Positions 1 through 7,108 of a DNA stretch of 16,623 bases are shown piece after piece. Within the stretch, counting starts at the first letter, position 1; the number at the start of each line of letters is the position of its first letter. Position numbers and translations under genes: made by a program. The DNA comes from Chloroflexota bacterium (GTDB lineage Bacteria; Chloroflexota; Limnocylindria; Limnocylindrales; CSP1-4), in the NCBI GenBank assembly GCA_021777365.1, contig JAJYDP010000029.1:1-16623 (forward strand). The letters run 5' to 3'. The notes under the pieces were generated by a model, which had not been told where the DNA came from, made no database searches, and worked only from the letters and a program-made list of their open reading frames with translations.

Positions 1-224
1 CGCGCCAGGTCGAGCGGCGAGGGCGAAGTGAGGGCCTGGAGGGTGCCCGCCCCGGCAACCGCCAGCCCGGCACCGGCCGCGGCGAGCCCGGCCAGGAGCG
101 CCACGACGATGCCGGCCGCGAGCCCGGCCCAGGCCAGCGAACTGCGGTGGCGATGGCGGCGCAGCGTCGTCCGGGCGACCAGGACCCGGCGCGCCGGACG
201 CCCGTCGCCGGATCCCGGCTTCAT
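1..224 (-). CDS. N-terminus of a membrane-anchored protein, cut by window edge
   Basis: An open frame starts at ATG 222-224 and runs off the left edge, giving 74 residues. The first 28 or so residues are strongly basic (many Arg and His), followed by one long Ala/Gly/Val/Leu-rich hydrophobic segment at about residues 31-57, then residues ending SPLDLA. This is the layout of a single-pass protein with a cytosolic basic tail, as in LCP, penicillin-binding or other anchored envelope proteins, but no diagnostic domain lies in the window. The ribosome-binding site is weak (GAGAA about 9 nt before the ATG), so the start is uncertain. No function can be assigned. Confidence 0.5.
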   Translation of the reverse strand, partial: MKPGSGDGRPARRVLVARTTLRRHRHRSSLAWAGLAAGIVVALLAGLAAAGAGLAVAGAGTLQALTSPSPLDLA

Positions 225-300
225 CGATCAGGTTCTCGTGTCAACGCCACTCGATGGTCGGGTCCGGAGGGCGCCGTTTGCGACTCCGCGGGGGGCGTGG

Positions 301-327
301 GCATAACAAACCGCCGTCATCCGGCGG
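301..327 (-). terminator. Possible leftward intrinsic terminator
   Basis: CCGCCG (311-316) and CGGCGG (322-327) form a perfect 6-bp GC stem with a 5-nt loop. Read on the minus strand, the stem is followed by TTTGTT (301-310 region), a short U-rich tail. It could stop leftward transcription coming from the cluster that ends at 1052, before the next minus-strand gene at 224. The stem is short and the tail imperfect. Confidence 0.4.
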
Positions 328-354
328 CGCGGCACGGACGCCCCGCCGCACGGT

Positions 355-395
355 CGTGACGCAGGCGTAGCGCGGCCGTGACGCAGGCGTAGCGC
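355..395. repeat. 19-bp direct repeat, two copies, period 22 bp
   Basis: The 19-mer cgtgacgcaggcgtagcgc occurs at 355-373 and exactly again at 377-395, separated by 3 bp. The period of 22 bp is about two helical turns. It lies upstream of the 507-977 gene, so it could be a paired protein-binding site or just a recent tandem duplication like others in this window. Confidence 0.75.
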
Positions 396-506
396 TGCTG
401 CGCTGCCCGATGCGCGCCTGCAGCCGAGCGCGGACCATACTGTTCCCGAAGTCGGCGCGCTCCCGTCTCCGACGCTCCACGCCGCCGCAGGGCTCCGGAG
501 GACCGG

Positions 507-977
507 ATGACGCCACCACTCCCGGCCCGCCGTCGGGTGGACGGGCAGGCAGCTCCCGGGCCGCGGTCCACTGCCGCCGGCCGTGGGGAAGATCCCGCGG
601 GCGACCGCGCGATCGGCGCCCGGGCCGCGCGGCGCGGCGTGGGCAGCGGCCGGACCAGGCGGCACCTCGCGCGCTTGCGGCAGGGGCTGCCCCGGATCAC
701 GCTGCTGCTCCTGATCACCGCCCAGCTCGCGGACCTGGCCACGTTCGGGGTGGCGGTCCACGCGCTCGGGATCGACGGGGAGATCGGCCCGCTGCGGGTC
801 GTGTACCGGATGGCCGGCTTCGGCGGCGTCGCCCTGGCCAAGCTGCTGGCGCTGGCCGCGATGATCGTGATCCTCGAGTTGTACAACCGGCGGACCGGCG
901 GGGGCAGGTGGCTGGGGATCGTGGTGGCGCTGATGGGGATCCTCGGGGCGGCCACCAACGTGCTGGCCCTGCTGTAG
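507..977 (+). CDS. Small three-helix membrane protein, function unknown
   Basis: The product is 156 residues. Residues 1-60 are polar and Arg/Pro/Ala-rich, with a basic patch just before the membrane (RTRRHLARLRQ). Three hydrophobic segments follow at about 64-86, 104-125 and 135-154, and the protein ends right after the last one. The QLADLATF motif in helix 1, a short polar loop and AKLLAL in helix 2 resemble the small DUF5658-type membrane proteins, but that assignment is from memory of the pattern and is weak. The start is supported by GGAGGA at 497-502, 4 nt before the ATG. It is convergent with the SCO1664-family gene, whose stop lies 75 bp downstream in a tandem repeat. Confidence 0.75.
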   Translation: MTPPLPARRRVDGQAAPGPRSTAAGRGEDPAGDRAIGARAARRGVGSGRTRRHLARLRQGLPRITLLLLITAQLADLATFGVAVHALGIDGEIGPLRVVYRMAGFGGVALAKLLALAAMIVILELYNRRTGGGRWLGIVVALMGILGAATNVLALL

Positions 978-995
978 GTGTCGGGCCGTCCCGGC

Positions 996-1059
996 GGGCG
1001 TCAGAAGCCGGCGGGCGTCAGAAGCCGGCGGGCGCCAGAAGCCGGCGGGCGTCAGAAGG
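996..1059. repeat. 17-bp tandem repeat, about 3.8 copies, spanning a stop codon
   Basis: Units gggcgtcagaagccggc lie at 996-1012 and 1013-1029, a one-base variant (gcgcc for gcgtc) at 1030-1046, and a partial copy at 1047-1059. On the minus strand each unit reads CTTCTGACGCCCGCCGG, and the copy at 1047-1059 supplies the last codon and TGA stop (1052-1054) of the SCO1664-family gene. The rest of the space between the two convergent genes is made of the extra copies. Confidence 0.9.
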
Positions 1060-1831
1060 GGGGCCAGGGGATCGCCGGCCGCTCCGGGTCGGGCTGCGGG
1101 AACCGCCCGGAGGCCAGGAGATCCTCCAACCGGCGCGAGATGGCGGCCACTTCGCGTCGCGAGAGCAGCTCGCGCAGGCTCGCGCCGAGCTCGCCATCCA
1201 GGGCGGTCCGCAGTCGCTCCAGCGTGCCGCGTTCCTTCGCGCCGAGCGGGCGGCCGCGCCAGCCCCACAGGACCGTGCGCAGCTTGGGCTCCGCGGCGAA
1301 GCAGATCCCGTGGTCCACGCCGTGGACGTGGCCGCCCGGGACCGGCAGCAGGTGGCCGCCCTTCCGATCCGCGTTGTTGACCACCGCGTCGAAGAGCGCG
1401 ATGCGGCGCAGGCGCCGATCGCTTCGCCTCACCAGGTCGACCACGTCGACCGACTCGTCGACGTCCACCCAGCGCTGGACCATGCCGCGCCCGAACGGAC
1501 CGTCGCGCAGCACGGTGGGGGGCGCGATCGCCCACCCGGCGGCCTCGGAGACGAGATAGGCGGCGCGCTCGCGGTTGGCGAGGGTGCCGACCGGGAAATC
1601 CCACAGCGGGCGCTCGCCGCGCACGGGCTTGTAGACGCACGCCAGCTCCGCCTCTGCGCCGTCGGGACCAGGGCCCCGGACACGGCAGTAGAGGACAGCG
1701 TTCGAGGCATCCACCAGGCGCCCGACGATCTCGAGCTCGCCCTCGCCCAGGATCCGCAGCGCCTCTGCCGTGGCGGAGGCAGGCGGCCGCGCGGGTTCCC
1801 GGCTCGCTGCTCCCCGCTCGTCGCCGGCCAT
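1052..1831 (-). CDS. SCO1664-family protein (PI3K/PI4K-like kinase fold)
   Basis: The 259-residue product matches the SCO1664 family, found in Actinobacteria and Chloroflexota, including the typical C-terminal PWPPF. Features fit a small PI3/PI4-kinase or HipA-like phosphotransferase fold: Lys68 in CVYKPVRGE as the ATP-binding lysine, E88 in NRERAA, a catalytic-loop-like NNADRKGGH at 152-160 with D155, and D173 in GVDHG in the place of the metal-binding DFG aspartate. Substrate and activity are not established; these residue roles are inferred. Residues 1-22 are a disordered Ala/Pro/Arg tail. The start follows the DUF3090 stop by one base, so translation is probably coupled. It is the last gene of the leftward run, and its stop codon sits inside a 17-bp tandem repeat. 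Confidence 0.9.
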   Translation of the reverse strand: MAGDERGAASREPARPPASATAEALRILGEGELEIVGRLVDASNAVLYCRVRGPGPDGAEAELACVYKPVRGERPLWDFPVGTLANRERAAYLVSEAAGWAIAPPTVLRDGPFGRGMVQRWVDVDESVDVVDLVRRSDRRLRRIALFDAVVNNADRKGGHLLPVPGGHVHGVDHGICFAAEPKLRTVLWGWRGRPLGAKERGTLERLRTALDGELGASLRELLSRREVAAISRRLEDLLASGRFPQPDPERPAIPWPPF

Positions 1832-1832
1832 G

Positions 1833-2390
1833 TCAGTGGATGTGGCCGTTCCTCCGCGGGCAGATGTGGCCCTCCGGGTTCAGCGGCATGCCGCAGAACG
1901 GGCAGGGCGGACGGCCCGCGGCGACCACGCGCTGTGCGCGATCAACGAAGGCGCGGGCGACACCGGCCGGGATGTGCACGCGCAGCAGGTCGGGCCCCTC
2001 CGAGGCGTCGTCCTCGTCCTCCTCGTCGGGTTCGTCCTCGCCGTCCTCGACCTGGGCCCGTGCCTCCACCACGATCGCGTGCTCCTCACCGTCCCAGGCC
2101 AGGAGCATGGTCCCCACCCGGAACTGCTCGACCAGGGGTTCGTCGAGCGGCTGGGTGTCCTGCAGCGCCTCGGGCAGCTCGGCGGGCACGTCCACCCCCC
2201 GCCGACGCATCTCGTCGAGCAACTGGCCCATCCGCTCGGCCAGCACCACGACCTGCTCCTTCTCGACGACCACGCTGACAAGCCGGGTCCCGCTTCGCGC
2301 CTGCAGGAAGAAGGTGCGGTGTCCCGGCTCCCCCACCGTCCCGGTGGTGAAGCGATCGGGATCGTCGAACGTGAAGATGCGTCGAGGCAT
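1833..2390 (-). CDS. DUF3090 family protein
   Basis: The 185-residue product opens with MPRRIFTFDDPDRFTTGTVGEPG, a clear DUF3090 start, and ends with a small cysteine cluster CPFCGMPLNPEGHICP (C163, C166, H175, C177) that could bind zinc. A very acidic stretch at about 114-132 lies between the folded part and this tail. The open frame extends upstream, but the start at 2390 is fixed by GGAGG 5-6 nt before the ATG and by family alignment. The family has no known activity; it is conserved next to SCO1664-type and MSMEG_4193-type proteins. Here the phosphatase-fold gene ends 38 bp upstream and the SCO1664 gene begins one base after this stop. Confidence 0.92.
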   Translation of the reverse strand: MPRRIFTFDDPDRFTTGTVGEPGHRTFFLQARSGTRLVSVVVEKEQVVVLAERMGQLLDEMRRRGVDVPAELPEALQDTQPLDEPLVEQFRVGTMLLAWDGEEHAIVVEARAQVEDGEDEPDEEDEDDASEGPDLLRVHIPAGVARAFVDRAQRVVAAGRPPCPFCGMPLNPEGHICPRRNGHIH

Positions 2391-2428
2391 CGGTCCTCCG
2401 TGGTGCAGCGGTGCCGCGTCGGGCGAGT

Positions 2429-3106
2429 CTACGACGCCCGGCCCGCACCGCCTCCGACGACGGCATCGCTGCCGCGGTGGGAGCGGCGCCTGCGCGGGCG
2501 CAGATCCTCCAGGTCGCCCGTGTCGTTCACCCGGACCACGAACGGCCGCAGCTCCTCGTAGCGGACCACGCTGAGCGAGCACGGGTCCACGTGGACCCGC
2601 TGGAACTGGTCCAGGTGCATGCCGAGCGCGTCGGCCAGGATCGCCTTGATCACGTCACCGTGACTGCAGAGCGCCCAGGTGGCGTCGGCACCAAGGCGCG
2701 TGTTCCAGTCGCGCACGGCAGCCACTGCCCGTGCCTGCGTGTCCCGGAGCGCCTCCCCGCCGGGGAAGGTCGCGGCCGACGGATGCACCTGGACGACCTT
2801 CCAGAGCGGCTCGCGCGCCAGCGACCGCAGGTCCCGGCCGGTCCAGTCGCCGTACTGGACCTCGGCCAGGCGCTCGTCGGTCTCCGGCGAGCACGCCCGG
2901 CCCTCGGCCACGATGGCCGCGGTCTCCAGGCAGCGTTCCAGGGGGGACGACACGATCGCCGCCAGTGGCACCGGGTGCAGACGATCGCGCAGCGCGGCGG
3001 CCTGGCGGCGCCCGCGCTCGTCCAGGTGCACCCCCGGCGTCCGGCCGGTGAGGAATGTTCCGGTGGCCGCGGTCAGGCCGTGCCGGATGAGCAGGACGGT
3101 CGTCAC
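2429..3106 (-). CDS. MSMEG_4193-type histidine phosphatase family protein
   Basis: With the GTG start at 3106 the product is 225 residues and begins VTTVLLIRHG, matching the family start. The RHG motif (H9) is the phospho-accepting histidine of the histidine phosphatase/phosphoglycerate mutase superfamily; SSPLERC, the acid residue in EVQYGDW and the second histidine in CSHGDV complete the site. Annotated relatives are called putative phosphomutases, but a phosphatase role is as likely and the substrate is unknown. An in-frame ATG at 3160 would add 18 residues that do not look conserved. The last ~30 residues (RPRRRRSHRGSDA) are a basic, low-complexity tail. It precedes DUF3090 by 38 bp in the same run. 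Confidence 0.9.
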   Translation of the reverse strand: MTTVLLIRHGLTAATGTFLTGRTPGVHLDERGRRQAAALRDRLHPVPLAAIVSSPLERCLETAAIVAEGRACSPETDERLAEVQYGDWTGRDLRSLAREPLWKVVQVHPSAATFPGGEALRDTQARAVAAVRDWNTRLGADATWALCSHGDVIKAILADALGMHLDQFQRVHVDPCSLSVVRYEELRPFVVRVNDTGDLEDLRPRRRRSHRGSDAVVGGGAGRAS

Positions 3107-3189
3107 CCCGTCATGGTACGTGGACGGCGAGGGATCGCCCGCGGAGGAGCCGGAGTGCATGCCGCGGGGCAGGACCGCGCAGTCGCCGG

Positions 3190-3233
3190 CGGCCGCGCCC
3201 TGCGCGGCCGTGCCCTACGCGGCCGCGCCTACG
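3190..3233. repeat. 14-15-bp tandem repeat spanning the HAD gene stop codon
   Basis: Near-identical units lie at 3190-3204, 3205-3219 and 3220-3233, with a further partial match after 3233 inside the coding end. On the minus strand the unit reads roughly CGGCCGCGTAGG. The copy at 3220-3233 contains the gene's own TAG (3229-3231); the next copy carries a second TAG at 3215-3217, and the third has CAG instead. Confidence 0.8.
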
Positions 3234-4143
3234 CGGCCGGCTCGTCGCTCTCCCGGCCGATCGCGCGCTCCAGCCAGGGGAACCACGCCAGGAGCGCGAC
3301 CAGCACGCCCTCCGCGGCGCTGGACGGCACCACCAGGTCGGCCGCGGCGCGCACCTCGGGGCCTGCCGTCTCCATGGCCGCGGAGTGGCCGGCCTCCGCG
3401 AGCATCTCCAGGTCGTTCCGCCCGTCACCGATCGCGGCGACCTCGGACATCCGGAGACCGGCGCGCGCCGCGACCACGCGCAGGGCCGCGCCCTTGCTGA
3501 CGCCGGGCCCGAGGAACTCGATCCCGAACTCGTCCCCCCACGTGATCGAGAGCCGATCCCCGAACCGCTCGCGGGCCGCCCGCTGGATCTCGGCGTGACG
3601 GCCCGGGGAGGTGAAGAGGAACGTCCGGATCACGCCGTCCCCCGCCGTGGTCTCCAGCGACGGCACCAGCTCCATGCGGGCTCCCTCTGCATACATCGGC
3701 CAGGAGAGCGCGCGCAGGTCGGCGGTCAGCCGCTCGGCCCGGTAGCCATGCTCGTAGCCGAGGATCGGCTCGAGGCCGTGCTCGCGCGCGAACGCCAGCT
3801 GCTCGAGCACCGCCTCCCGCTCCTGGGGTGCCGACCAGACCCGGTCGCCCTCCGCGGCGCCGGCGACCAGGCCACCCTGCATCAGGACATGGGGGCCCGA
3901 CAGGCCGAGCTGCTCGGCGATGGGGGCCGCGCTCCACCTGGACCGCCCGGTGGCCATGATCACCCGGACGCCAACCGCGCCGAGGGCGCGCACCGCGGCA
4001 CGCGATCGATCGGGCACGTGGCCGTGCGGATCGAGGAGGGTGCCGTCGAGGTCGATGGCGACGAGGCGAGGTGCTGCTGCGTCCACGAGTTCTCCCGCAG
4101 GATGGGCCGTCGCAACGGTCACTGGATCGTTCATCGCCGTCAT
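3229..4143 (-). CDS. Cof-type HAD-superfamily hydrolase (HAD-IIB)
   Basis: The 304-residue product carries all four HAD motifs: AIDLDGTLLD with nucleophile D31 and acid D33, MATGRS with T65, the lysine K217 in VSKGAAL, and IGDGRNDLEML with D240 and D244. The large C2B cap between about residues 95 and 210 is the Cof type, which usually dephosphorylates sugar phosphates or nucleotides; the real substrate cannot be told. The open frame extends to 4737 but the start at 4143 is preferred because GAGGGG lies 10 nt before it and the family starts near here; an ATG at 4134 is an alternative. It heads the leftward run, 122 bp before the histidine-phosphatase gene, that gap being filled by a tandem repeat. 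Confidence 0.92.
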   Translation of the reverse strand: MTAMNDPVTVATAHPAGELVDAAAPRLVAIDLDGTLLDPHGHVPDRSRAAVRALGAVGVRVIMATGRSRWSAAPIAEQLGLSGPHVLMQGGLVAGAAEGDRVWSAPQEREAVLEQLAFAREHGLEPILGYEHGYRAERLTADLRALSWPMYAEGARMELVPSLETTAGDGVIRTFLFTSPGRHAEIQRAARERFGDRLSITWGDEFGIEFLGPGVSKGAALRVVAARAGLRMSEVAAIGDGRNDLEMLAEAGHSAAMETAGPEVRAAADLVVPSSAAEGVLVALLAWFPWLERAIGRESDEPAA

Positions 4144-4273
4144 CGTGACGCATCCCCTCACGGTTCGCATGTCCGGCCGGTGAACGGCGTGTAAGCAGGC
4201 GCTCGAGGGGCGCCGATCCCGGGTTGCGTCGGGCGGTATCCGGCGCCGCTCGGCGGGCCTACCTACCCGGATG

Positions 4274-4290
4274 GGCAGGTCCGACCTGCC
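4274..4290. promoter_or_regulatory. Perfect inverted repeat in divergent promoter region
   Basis: GGCAGGT (4274-4280) and ACCTGCC (4284-4290) are exact reverse complements around CCG. It lies 131 bp before the HAD start and 340 bp before the glucoamylase start. It could be an operator or an RNA hairpin in the HAD leader; no regulator can be named. Confidence 0.35.
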
Positions 4291-4535
4291 TGACCGGACA
4301 TGCCGAGCGACAGGAGTACCTTCCTGCGATGGGCCGGTCGGCCCTTGAGCGGGGTGGTGGTCGCACGGTGTACTGGACGCCGAGGCGCGGCTCCCGGATC
4401 CCCCCTCCGGACGCCGCGCCCCTACTGTTTCCCGGACCCTCCCGACGATCACCTCGGCGCTCGCGCCGCTGCGCCCACGCTCCTGGCGCGGCCGGCGAGG
4501 TTGCCGGGGAAGCCCCATCCCGGTCGAGCCGTGAC

Positions 4536-4585
4536 GCCGTGCCGGCGCCCCTGCCGTGCCGGCGCTCCTGCCGTGTCGGCCCCCT
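4536..4585. repeat. 17-bp tandem repeat upstream of glucoamylase
   Basis: Units gccgtgccggcgcccct at 4536-4552, a one-base variant at 4553-4569 and a 16-bp variant at 4570-4585 follow head to tail, with decayed similarity just after. The array ends about 45 bp before the glucoamylase start codon. Confidence 0.75.
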
Positions 4586-4617
4586 GCCGGGCTGGCGGCC
4601 CCGCGGGCCGGTTGCCG

Positions 4618-4623
4618 TACCCT
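4618..4623 (+). promoter_or_regulatory. Possible -10 box giving a leaderless glucoamylase mRNA
   Basis: TACCCT at 4618-4623 lies 7 bp before the ATG at 4631 and there is no Shine-Dalgarno sequence in between (GACGTGC). If it is a -10 element, transcription would start at about 4630-4631, at the start codon itself. No good -35 was seen at the right spacing, so this is tentative. Confidence 0.35.
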
Positions 4624-4630
4624 GACGTGC

Positions 4631-7108
4631 ATGACTGCCGATCCGTCCCCGGTCCAGCCCGCCCCCGGTCCGAGCCCCGTGTCCGGCCCTGCTCCGGGGG
4701 CACCGGGCATCCCGCCAACCTGGTCGAGCAGCGCCAAGGAGGCGGTCGGGACGTCCCACTACGCCAGCCGGGTCTGGTTCACCGTCGGGCGCGGGATCCT
4801 GAACGAGGTCTACTGGCCGCGCGTGGACCGGCCCCAGATCCGCGACCTGGGATTCATCGTCGCCGACGGCGCCGGCTTCTGGAGTGAGGTCAAGCGCGAC
4901 GCGCGGTCGGAAGTCAGGAACGTGGAGCCGGGTGTGCCGGCCGTGGTGGCGGTGCACCGGCACGAGCGCTACGAGCTCGCCCTGCGCATCTGCGCCGACG
5001 ACCACGCCGACGTGGTCCGGATCGAGGCCCGCCTGGACGATCGGCGCGATCCCGGGGATCCCGACCGGGCGGCGCACCCGCTGCGCCTGTACCCGCTGCT
5101 GGCCCCGCACCTCGGGTTCAGCGGCGTGCACGACCGCGCATGGACCGGCACGTACAAGGGGCACCCGATGCTCTTCGCGGCCAACGCACCCTACGCGCTG
5201 GCGCTCGCTTCCGACCCTGCACCGCTGCGTCAGTCGGTCGGCTACGTGGGTGCCTCGGACGGCTGGCAGGACTTCGCGCGCAACGGTCGCATGACCTGGA
5301 CGTACGGCTCGACCGGCGCGGGCAACGTCGCCGGGATGACCGAGATCGCGCTCGATGACGGCGTCGCGCACCTCGCCCTGGGCTTCGGGGAGCTGCCCGA
5401 GGAGGCCGCCCTCCAGGTCACCTCCGCGCTGGCCGGGCACTTCGAGCCGGCCTGGGAGGAGTACGTCGGCAACTGGCGCTCGTTCCTGCACACCTGTGCC
5501 CCGCCGCCCGCGGAGCTGGGCGAGGAGCTCACCGCGCTCTACCTGGACTCCGCCGCCGTGCTGCGGACGCACCAGGACCGGACCTCGCCGGGAGCCACGG
5601 TGGCCAGTCTCTCCATCCCCTGGGGCAACGCCCGCAACGACCTGGGCGGCTACCACCTGGTCTGGTCGCGCGACCTGGTCGAGTCGGCCGGCGCGCTGGT
5701 GGCGCTCGGAGCCCGCGCATCCGCCAGGCGAACGCTGGCCTACCTGGTCGCGACCCAGGAGCCCGACGGGCACTGGGTCCAGAACCAGTGGGTCGACGGC
5801 GTCCCCTACTGGCGCGGCGTCCAGCTGGACGAGGCGGCCTATCCCATCCTGCTCGTGGGTGCCCTCCGGCGTTCCGGTGCCGCCCACATGCACGGGCGCG
5901 CGGCCGACGAGGCCGCCGCGTTCGCCCACCTGGTCACCGAGACCGCGCTGGACCGGATGATCGCCGCCGCGGCGTCGTTCATCGCGCGCACCGGGCCCTC
6001 GACCCAGCAGGACCGCTGGGAGGAGAACGCCGGGCTCACGCCGTCGACGCTCGCCCCCGTCGTCGCCGCCCTGGTGGACGCGGCCGCCTTCCTGCCCGGG
6101 CCGGCGGCCGCCTACTGCCTCGAGCTGGCCGACGACTGGAACGCCTCGATCGAGGAGTGGACCTACGCGCGCGGCACGCCGCTGGCACGCGCCCACGGCG
6201 TGGACGGCTACTACGTGCGGATCGCCTCGCCGGACGTGCTGGGCGGGGCTCCCATCTCCACGCCGGTGCCCGTCCGGAACCGCCCGGCGGGCCGGGGCAC
6301 CGTCCCGGCCGACGAGATGCTCGGCACCGACTTCCTCGCCCTCGTGCGGTTCGGGCTCCGCCGCCCGGACGACCCCCGGATCCTCGCCACGCTGGCGGTC
6401 ACCGACGCCCTCCTGCGCACCGACACGCCCGGCGGCGCGGTCTGGCACCGCTACACCGGTGATGGCTATGGAGAGCACGCCGACGGCGCGCCGTTCGACG
6501 GCACCGGCATCGGGCGGGGCTGGCCGCTGCTGGTCGGCGAGCGCGGCCACTACGAGCTCGAGGCGGGACGGGACGCGCGCCCCTACCTCGAGACCATGCG
6601 CCGACTTGCGTCGGCGGGCGGCATGCTGCCGGAGCAGACCTGGGACGCGGAGGACGTGCCCGGGCGCGGACTCCGTCGTGGCCGACCGTCGGGTTCGGCG
6701 ATGCCACTCGCCTGGGCGCACGCGGAGTACGTCAAGCTGGCCCGCTCCGTGGCGCTCGGCCGTGCGATCGACAGGCCCGAGGCGGCCTGGCGGCGCTACC
6801 AGGGCCAGCGCCCCGCCGCGACACGGGCCACGTGGCGGTTCACGGCCCCCAGGCCCACGATGATGGCAGGGCGGATGCTCCGCTTCGAGCTGCTCGCCCC
6901 ATGCCGGGTGCATTGCTCCGTGGACGGGTGGGTCACGGTCCGGGACGTCGACGCCCGTGACACCGGCCTCGGGGTCTGGGTCGCGGACATCCCCGGCTCC
7001 GATCGGCTGCCGCCGGGCGCCGCGGTCGACGCGACGTTCTACTGGCCGGAGGTCGACCGCTGGGAAGGCCGCGACGTGCGGGTGGTGGTGACCGACCAGG
7101 GGACTTGA
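4631..7108 (+). CDS. GH15 glucoamylase/glucodextranase
   Basis: The 825-residue product hydrolyses glucose from non-reducing ends of alpha-glucans. An N-terminal glucodextranase-type beta domain (about 27-290) starts GIPPTWSSSAKEAVGTS and contains RVWFTVGRGILNEVYWPRVD. The (alpha/alpha)6 catalytic domain (about 295-715) has YHLVWSRDLV at 341-350, the general-acid region DRWEENAG at 461-468 (E464 or E465) and the general-base region LPEQTWD with E668. A final beta-sandwich-like part covers about 730-825. No signal peptide is visible; the first 28 residues are Pro/Ala-rich and polar, so the enzyme probably acts in the cytoplasm on stored or imported glucans. The frame is open to 4556, but the ATG at 4631 is preferred. 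Its stop codon overlaps the -35 box of the PadR gene. Confidence 0.93.
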   Translation: MTADPSPVQPAPGPSPVSGPAPGAPGIPPTWSSSAKEAVGTSHYASRVWFTVGRGILNEVYWPRVDRPQIRDLGFIVADGAGFWSEVKRDARSEVRNVEPGVPAVVAVHRHERYELALRICADDHADVVRIEARLDDRRDPGDPDRAAHPLRLYPLLAPHLGFSGVHDRAWTGTYKGHPMLFAANAPYALALASDPAPLRQSVGYVGASDGWQDFARNGRMTWTYGSTGAGNVAGMTEIALDDGVAHLALGFGELPEEAALQVTSALAGHFEPAWEEYVGNWRSFLHTCAPPPAELGEELTALYLDSAAVLRTHQDRTSPGATVASLSIPWGNARNDLGGYHLVWSRDLVESAGALVALGARASARRTLAYLVATQEPDGHWVQNQWVDGVPYWRGVQLDEAAYPILLVGALRRSGAAHMHGRAADEAAAFAHLVTETALDRMIAAAASFIARTGPSTQQDRWEENAGLTPSTLAPVVAALVDAAAFLPGPAAAYCLELADDWNASIEEWTYARGTPLARAHGVDGYYVRIASPDVLGGAPISTPVPVRNRPAGRGTVPADEMLGTDFLALVRFGLRRPDDPRILATLAVTDALLRTDTPGGAVWHRYTGDGYGEHADGAPFDGTGIGRGWPLLVGERGHYELEAGRDARPYLETMRRLASAGGMLPEQTWDAEDVPGRGLRRGRPSGSAMPLAWAHAEYVKLARSVALGRAIDRPEAAWRRYQGQRPAATRATWRFTAPRPTMMAGRMLRFELLAPCRVHCSVDGWVTVRDVDARDTGLGVWVADIPGSDRLPPGAAVDATFYWPEVDRWEGRDVRVVVTDQGT

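Larger units (their letters stand above)
225..506. other. Intergenic region between divergent genes
   Basis: This stretch separates the leftward gene ending the window from the rightward membrane protein gene. It holds a hairpin at 311-327 and a two-copy direct repeat at 355-395, listed separately, and the strong ribosome-binding site GGAGGA at 497-502. No convincing promoter pair or small gene was seen in it. Confidence 0.5.
4144..4630. other. Divergent regulatory region between HAD gene and glucoamylase
   Basis: This 487-bp stretch has no supported gene. It contains a perfect 7-bp hairpin GGCAGGT-CCG-ACCTGCC at 4274-4290, a smaller inverted repeat CAGGA-N6-TCCTG at 4311-4326, and a 17-bp tandem repeat at 4536-4585. 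Promoters for both neighbours must lie here. The glucoamylase has a -10-like TACCCT at 4618-4623 right before its ATG; no clear pair was found for the HAD gene. Confidence 0.55.

Noticed and set aside
239..244. TTGACA on the minus strand before the ATG at 224
   Set aside because: It is only 14 bp before the start codon and has no -10 at 16-18 bp that would leave room for the message; taken as chance.
228..1640. Long minus-strand frame of 470 residues
   Set aside because: It overlaps the 507-977 and SCO1664-family genes, and its translation is Arg/Pro/Ala-rich low-complexity sequence of the kind produced by wrong frames of high-GC DNA.
3161..3228. Possible CRISPR-like array from repeats near the HAD stop
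   Set aside because: Units are directly adjacent with no spacers and only 14-15 bp long, so it is a tandem repeat.
4144..4630. Riboswitch in the divergent region
   Set aside because: Only two small hairpins are seen and no conserved core of a known class could be recognised.
4259..6913. Minus-strand frame of 884 residues opposite the glucoamylase
   Set aside because: Gly/Arg/Val-rich antisense shadow of a clear GH15 gene; no domain and no ribosome-binding site.
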